Source: Linnemannia schmuckeri (Eukaryota > Mortierellomycota > Mortierellomycetes > Mortierellales > Mortierellaceae). Taken from it: 64,000 nt of DNA. The DNA is taken from contig JANATG010000018.1 of assembly GCA_029449235.1 (NCBI GenBank), positions 124,001 to 188,000 on the forward strand. The letters are read 5' to 3'. Below the pieces are notes generated by a model. The model was not told the origin of the DNA. It did not search any database and saw only the letters and a list, made by a program, of their open reading frames with translations. A program made the translations under genes and the position numbers. Below, piece by piece: positions 59,037-64,000 of this stretch; position 1 is the first letter of the stretch, and the number at the start of each line of letters is the position of its first letter.

Positions 59037-62000
59037 TCAGCCACCATTGGAACCTACTTTCGCTTCGTCTGCCTCAGAGGCCAATGTATCATCGACGGCG
59101 CCCCGCTGAAGCAGTAGTTTCCGATTGACGGCATCAAGACCAGTAACACCCACGAGTACCATGCCGAACGTGCAAAGCATTCCGATGTCGGATCCCCAGA
59201 TCAGGTCGACAGACACTGCACCACCACTGCCATTGCTCTCCGAGATCCGCCATACACGAACAGACCGATCATTGCTACCAGTGACAAACTCCAGCGGCTC
59301 AACTGGGTTCCATGCGATATCGGAAACGAAACCAAGGAATCCATCGACGACAGCAACAACACACTCGGCTCCTATGCCACTCGAGTGGCGACAGCAGAGT
59401 TGGACGGTGTTATCGTAACTTCCGCAGGCGATCCATCTCCCGCGAGGTGAGTAAACGATGCAACCGACACCGGAAGGGCCAACTTCCAGCTTGAGGTCAG
59501 GCTCCTTCGATTGTAGGTCCCAGAAGAATAAAAGGTCATTTGCGCCAATAGCAAGCTCCTGACCGTTTGGAGAGTAGGCCAAGGCATTAATAGTCCTTCC
59601 CTCCAAAGTCGTTGTCCTGAAAAGCGTCCTTAATTGGGTGTCGAAGATATTCACCGCACCATCCACATCACCGGCCGCAAGCTGCAGTCCTGTCGGCGAG
59701 AATGTCACAGTAGAGTCATTGTAAGTACCGCAGTTCATGTTGGCTAGAACGTGTCCTTGCTCGGTACTCTCCGGCTCCCACAATCGAACAGTCTTGTCCT
59801 TGCTGGTAGACGCAATCCGTTTGCCACATGGTGAATATGTCAACCTCACCACATCACCAGTGTGTCCTTCAAGAGTAGGTCCAACTTCGCCGGCTTGAAG
59901 GTCCCACAATTGGATACTCAGTCCATCGACCGCGGCCGCCATCTGATTCATGTCTGGTGAAAATGCGAGTGAATATACAAAATCGACGGGAAGAGCATGG
60001 GCAGCTCCAACGGCACCTGTTCGAGCGTCCCACTGTAAAACGGTTTTATCCACGCTTCCAGACCAGATAAACTGTCCAGTAGGTAGATACGCGACTGTCC
60101 TGACAAAATAGGAATGTCCTTGTTGTCCAAGGCTGGATCCGCTTGAGCTCGCGTCCCACAGACGAACCTCGCTGGAATCACCGATGGAAGCGAGATGTTG
60201 TCCGTTCGACGAGAAAGAGATATCGTCGAGGGAGTAATTGCTGCTGAACTCGGAGACGAGGACGCCTGATGACGCGTCCCAAAGTCTGACGGTGGAGTCA
60301 AAGCTAGCTGAAGCGATCCGTTGACCATCGGCGGAAAACAGAACTCTTGTGACAGCGTTTTTGTGACCTTGTAAGTCAGGTCCTGCTGACCCAAAGGCAG
60401 TGCTCCAAAGCCTCATAGTACCATCAGAATGTCCAGATACGAGCTGGTGACCATCAGATGAAATGTCGAGACAAATGACAGGTCCATGATTCGATTCCCA
60501 AACATCCCCTGGCGCCCCTGTGTCCGCATCCCAGAATCGAATCGTCTTGTCGTCACCACACGACGCAAGCCAACGTCCATCCGGTGTAAACTTGACGCTG
60601 TTGACAGAACCCTTATGGTCCTTTATCACAAACAGTGCCTCCCCTGTCATCGATTCCCATAACCGCACCATCTTATCCGCGCTGGCCGACGCGACTTTCT
60701 TGCCGCAAGGAGAAAATGCCACCGAGTACACATCGCACGTGTGACCGTCCATGGTCGCAAGAAGACTACCGTTGCTGCAATCCCATACTCGCACTGCATT
60801 GTCCTGACTCCCAGATACCAACTGCCGGCTGTCGGGTGAGAACGACAAAGTTTCGACATCGCCGTCATGTCCTACAAGCGAGTGGATCACTTTCCAGGTT
60901 ACAGGGTCGTACACTGTTATGCCCCCACCATCCAGCCCCACAGCAAACATACCCCCATCAGGTGAGTAGCAACACGAAAAAACCCTGACATCTTCTTCAA
61001 GGTACGGCAGCTCTCCGAATCGAACACCCTCCATCTGTGCATTACTGAAGTCCGCTTTGCGTAGCCAACTCATTCCAAGATTGGCGCCCCTGAGGTCGGC
61101 CCCTTGAAACAGTGCCGAATCAAACTGCCCACCGGAGAGATCGGCCCTTGGAATCCGAATGCCTCGGAAATCGTGTTGATGGAGGGCCACGCCGGCTCTG
61201 ACCAGGATGGTGATGGCGTTTGCTGCTGCGGTCATCAAGGCGCCGTCGGTTTTGGACTTCTCGACGACTTCGAGGAGCTGATCCTTGAACACCGGGTTCT
61301 CTTGCACTCGCTCACTCAGGAACTGCACGACAGAAAGTTCGTCTACAAGGTTGCGTGTGAATAAAGGGCACTCAGAGTCGAGCGATTGGACGTTGGAAGA
61401 GTCGGGTGTCGATTTTGGGGCCCATTCGTCGACAGACGCAGAAGTACTGGAACCGACAACGGTGCAGGAAAAGAAATATTCCAGCATCGACTGGTGAAGA
61501 AACTGAAAGTAGGTTCCTGAACGGGTTACTGGCGAAGCCTCTCGCAACAGCCGCACCTCCGGGTCCGGACCAAAAAACTCGACTTTCCACGTCTTCTTGT
61601 CCTTGGGATAGAGATATCTGACGACGGTCTTTCTGTTCAGCTTCTCAAACATCATCGACGCCAGCCTCGTACAGTAGTCTACGCCCATAGCCTCAAATCC
61701 CGCATCCTCTAGCATCTCCAACACGTCGTAATCCTGCTTGGACAAGGGGTTGCTTTGAAGCCGTTTCTTGTTGACGCTGAGCCAGTGGTCGACGAAGACG
61801 TCATAGAGTTGGATGCGGACGATTCTGATGGCCGAGAGGTCCTGTTTGCCCTTGATGATATCGGGCAACGCCTCCAAGGCAAGTAGAAGGACAAAAGGGT
61901 TCTTAACTAGATCCAAGAGGTTGGGGATCTCAGTCAACTTGTCCATGTAGTCTTGAGTGGTCCAAGTCCCTGGTTTGAGGGGGACGTACTGTTCGACATA

Positions 62001-64000
62001 GTCTTCGATCTGCTCCTCGGAGAAGGGAGCAATGACGGCTTCCTGGAAGACGCTCTGAGGGGCCAGTTTGTATCGATCGGTAGACTGTGGTTTGAAACGA
62101 TCGTGGTATGAAGGACCGAGGTACTGGCTCCTGCAGCTGATGACCATCTTGGTATCCCACTGTCCAGGCTGGTTAAGGGAGTTGGTCCTGTGCAAGTTGA
62201 CGAGTTGCTGGCTCTCGTCGTATCCGTCGCAGATGAGAACAAATTGGCGATGCAGTTTGAGCTCCAGGATTTGATCGTCGTCAAAGTTAAGAAACTTCAG
62301 CTGCTTGTCGACCATGTCGTGCTGGGGTTCGTCGATGGCGGGCAAGTTGATAAAAAGAGGGATTGGCCCACCTCGCTTGTACTTCTTCCAAAGTAGGTGC
62401 TCCAGATATCGATTGAATGATGACTTGCCGGAACCAGAGTCGCCCAAGATCAACATGACCTGACGGTCACTGGAAAGAAACTCCAGCATATTCTCCAGAA
62501 GCGGGAACAGCTCATCATCCTTGGCCAGGAGCGATGGTTTTGCTTGTGGAAGGACGTAAATCGCTCGTTCATCGTATTCTTGGAGTCGCTGTAATCGAAG
62601 CTTGTACAGCTCGTACTCGAGGTAACGGATATTCTGGACGTTTGCAAGGATCGGTGATGCGGCTGGGGTCGGCAGACGAGACCGCAATGGGTAAGGGTGG
62701 TGGGTTGTAGGAGTGTCGCCTGAAGTGAGCTCCTGCTTCAGAGCTAGAGCATTGGCGGCAACTTCCTGGTCGTCAATGGATCCCAGCTTGTCGATGATGG
62801 TCAGCATCAGCGCCTTGACGCTTTCATCTCTACCCCACTCTGGGTCATTCTTGTAGAGGCGACCAAGTAATTCAGTGGCTTGCTGACGCAAGGTAAGGAA
62901 CCAAACGGAGTCGAACGCAATCTCACCTAATAGCTGGCAGATCCCCCACTGAAACAAGGGGTCACGACGACAGGGAGCCTCGCAGATCAAACGGTTGAGA
63001 TCCTTCAACTGTCCGGCTTCTGCAAGGGCATAGGCGGCACGGATGGCGGCATACCAGGGTCTCTTCTGGCCGGCTCCATATCTCCCCTTCAAACTCTCCA
63101 TGACGCTTTGACCACTCTCCATCAGGGAGCATGCTCCTTCGTACACAGTGCAAGCAACACCCATCATGCCGCCCAGTGCCTCCTGCAGATTTTCCAGTCC
63201 CTCGAGCAGCGACCCCAGATCCAGCTTGCCCAGTGCCGTAACCTTGACCATACCATCCACCACACCTCGCGAATGCCGCAAGACTGCTTGCAAAACAGTC
63301 TCGTTGTTGGGCACATACTGCAGAGCCTGAAAAGCATAACAGGCCTGGTATATGAGGTAAGGATCGGTACTGCCCTTCAACCCTGACAAGACCCCAGACA
63401 GAGGCTCGTGCTCAAGAACTCTATCCAGATCCTGGGTCTTGTGGTCAGCCATGACATCAAGAACTCTGGAGATTGCCAGGGTGAGGTAGTAGGGGTGCTC
63501 AGTTGACTGTTGGTGAGTGCCTTGCAATCGGATCCTGAGAATGCTGAGGATTTTGACCAGGTCATCGGAGACAAGGTGATCTGGAGAGGAGGATTGGACC
63601 AATTGGACAAGCCCTTGGAGCAGGTTTGCATCCAAGAGTAGAGACTCCTCAAACTCTGTAATGAAGGAAGACAATAGCTTGCGGTAGAGCTTCTTTTGCA
63701 GGATAGGTCCTAGAGCGACAATCTCTGCGATCTTAATAGCGTCCTTCATAACGTCCTGGATGAACGCCTCTACCATACGAGTTGCCAGCCATTGCAAACG
63801 ATCTCGCTCCATAGGGTCATTCTTGATCTTCGTCAGCCAGGCCAGCTCATCCCTGTCAAGAGTAGGTTTCTGCTCCGACGACGACAAGGCAATTGACTCC
63901 TGAAGCAGCAAGGAGTTGCAATAGACCAATTGGTTTGTCCTCTCGATGCGCTGCTGAGGGCGAGGCAGCTTGGTCTTAATGGCTGACTTGAGAACGTTCT
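59037..64000 (-). CDS. NACHT - pentapeptide - WD40 receptor (STAND/NLR-like), 5' end outside window
   Basis: Open without a stop from the window edge to 59037, at least 1,650 residues, no intron. Order: an N-terminal helical region with HEAT-like repeats (~64000-62700); a NACHT NTPase with Walker A GDSGSGKSSF (~62420-62445) and Walker B FVLICDGYDE (~62215-62246); a helical region (~61900-61250); pentapeptide repeats (A-D/N-L/F-x-x, e.g. ADLSGGQFDSALFQGADLRGANL, ~61165-61040); then 14 WD40 repeats (~60985-59200), enough for two seven-bladed propellers, with repeated VRLWD, GHxxxV and SPDG motifs. STAND proteins of this build sense ligands through their repeats and signal after nucleotide-driven assembly; in fungi some trigger heterokaryon incompatibility or defence. 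The effector domain would be upstream, outside the window. Confidence 0.93.
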   Translation of the reverse strand, partial: NVLKSAIKTKLPRPQQRIERTNQLVYCNSLLLQESIALSSSEQKPTLDRDELAWLTKIKNDPMERDRLQWLATRMVEAFIQDVMKDAIKIAEIVALGPILQKKLYRKLLSSFITEFEESLLLDANLLQGLVQLVQSSSPDHLVSDDLVKILSILRIRLQGTHQQSTEHPYYLTLAISRVLDVMADHKTQDLDRVLEHEPLSGVLSGLKGSTDPYLIYQACYAFQALQYVPNNETVLQAVLRHSRGVVDGMVKVTALGKLDLGSLLEGLENLQEALGGMMGVACTVYEGACSLMESGQSVMESLKGRYGAGQKRPWYAAIRAAYALAEAGQLKDLNRLICEAPCRRDPLFQWGICQLLGEIAFDSVWFLTLRQQATELLGRLYKNDPEWGRDESVKALMLTIIDKLGSIDDQEVAANALALKQELTSGDTPTTHHPYPLRSRLPTPAASPILANVQNIRYLEYELYKLRLQRLQEYDERAIYVLPQAKPSLLAKDDELFPLLENMLEFLSSDRQVMLILGDSGSGKSSFNRYLEHLLWKKYKRGGPIPLFINLPAIDEPQHDMVDKQLKFLNFDDDQILELKLHRQFVLICDGYDESQQLVNLHRTNSLNQPGQWDTKMVISCRSQYLGPSYHDRFKPQSTDRYKLAPQSVFQEAVIAPFSEEQIEDYVEQYVPLKPGTWTTQDYMDKLTEIPNLLDLVKNPFVLLLALEALPDIIKGKQDLSAIRIVRIQLYDVFVDHWLSVNKKRLQSNPLSKQDYDVLEMLEDAGFEAMGVDYCTRLASMMFEKLNRKTVVRYLYPKDKKTWKVEFFGPDPEVRLLREASPVTRSGTYFQFLHQSMLEYFFSCTVVGSSTSASVDEWAPKSTPDSSNVQSLDSECPLFTRNLVDELSVVQFLSERVQENPVFKDQLLEVVEKSKTDGALMTAAANAITILVRAGVALHQHDFRGIRIPRADLSGGQFDSALFQGADLRGANLGMSWLRKADFSNAQMEGVRFGELPYLEEDVRVFSCCYSPDGGMFAVGLDGGGITVYDPVTWKVIHSLVGHDGDVETLSFSPDSRQLVSGSQDNAVRVWDCSNGSLLATMDGHTCDVYSVAFSPCGKKVASASADKMVRLWESMTGEALFVIKDHKGSVNSVKFTPDGRWLASCGDDKTIRFWDADTGAPGDVWESNHGPVICLDISSDGHQLVSGHSDGTMRLWSTAFGSAGPDLQGHKNAVTRVLFSADGQRIASASFDSTVRLWDASSGVLVSEFSSNYSLDDISFSSNGQHLASIGDSSEVRLWDASSSGSSLGQQGHSYFVRTVAYLPTGQFIWSGSVDKTVLQWDARTGAVGAAHALPVDFVYSLAFSPDMNQMAAAVDGLSIQLWDLQAGEVGPTLEGHTGDVVRLTYSPCGKRIASTSKDKTVRLWEPESTEQGHVLANMNCGTYNDSTVTFSPTGLQLAAGDVDGAVNIFDTQLRTLFRTTTLEGRTINALAYSPNGQELAIGANDLLFFWDLQSKEPDLKLEVGPSGVGCIVYSPRGRWIACGSYDNTVQLCCRHSSGIGAECVVAVVDGFLGFVSDIAWNPVEPLEFVTGSNDRSVRVWRISESNGSGGAVSVDLIWGSDIGMLCTFGMVLVGVTGLDAVNRKLLLQRGAVDDTLASEADEAKVGSNGG

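Noticed and set aside
1..64000. tRNA genes, rRNA and CRISPR arrays
   Set aside because: No A-box/B-box pairs with a cloverleaf, no rRNA-like sequence and no spaced direct repeats were seen by eye; a covariance-model scan would be the decisive test.

Overview
This is nuclear DNA from a fungus. Genes are dense, mostly split by short GT-AG introns, on both strands. Long A/T runs and pyrimidine-rich leaders lie between them. Proline-, glutamine- and histidine-rich low-complexity proteins, intron-rich housekeeping genes, NACHT-WD40 receptors and the gene families present suggest an early-diverging (Mortierellomycota-like) fungus. That placement is an inference; no marker was searched.

Layout. 0-2.5 kb: DLT1-like membrane protein (-). 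2.9-7.1 kb: a decayed gene joining an XPG/FEN1-like PIN nuclease to a Fanzor (eukaryotic TnpB) nuclease (+). 7.16-9.40 kb: an apparently intact pogo/Tigger-like DNA transposon with perfect 53-bp terminal inverted repeats, inserted 15 bp after the Fanzor stop. 9.9 kb: mitoribosomal MRP10. 12.3-14.2 kb: class II fructose-bisphosphate aldolase. 15.4-16.5 kb: Ser-rich unknown. 17.2-19.6 kb: lysyl-tRNA synthetase (-). 21.7-24.9 kb: protein with two ZNRD2-type zinc fingers. 25.9-27.3 kb: GNAT acetyltransferase. 27.7-35.4 kb: gene-poor, homopolymer-rich tract holding two small secreted defensin-like (CS-alpha-beta pattern) peptides (-). 35.4-36.7 kb: acidic secreted protein (-). 37.4-40.6 kb: LETM1 (-). 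41.0-41.7 kb: TMA7. 43.9-48.1 kb: Cid1/Trf-type nucleotidyltransferase. 48.4-50.1 kb: dihydroorotase (-). 50.4-52.2 kb: RuvB-like 1 (-). 53.2-56.4 kb: F-box/LRR protein. 56.7-58.3 kb: broken Argonaute MID-PIWI fragment. 59.0-64.0 kb: 3' part of a NACHT-pentapeptide-WD40 receptor (-), running off the window.

The housekeeping genes are unrelated to each other in pathway (glycolysis, pyrimidine synthesis, translation, mitochondrial ion exchange, chromatin). The accessory content has three themes: genome mobility and nucleic-acid targeting (XPG-Fanzor relic, Tigger element, Argonaute relic), innate recognition (NACHT receptor), and secreted peptides. The most unusual item is the XPG-PIN + Fanzor fusion. 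This copy carries several frameshifts, two stops and a lost splice donor, so it is a fossil, but its domain order is clear. Exon coordinates were worked out by eye from reading frames and splice sites; single-base errors are possible.
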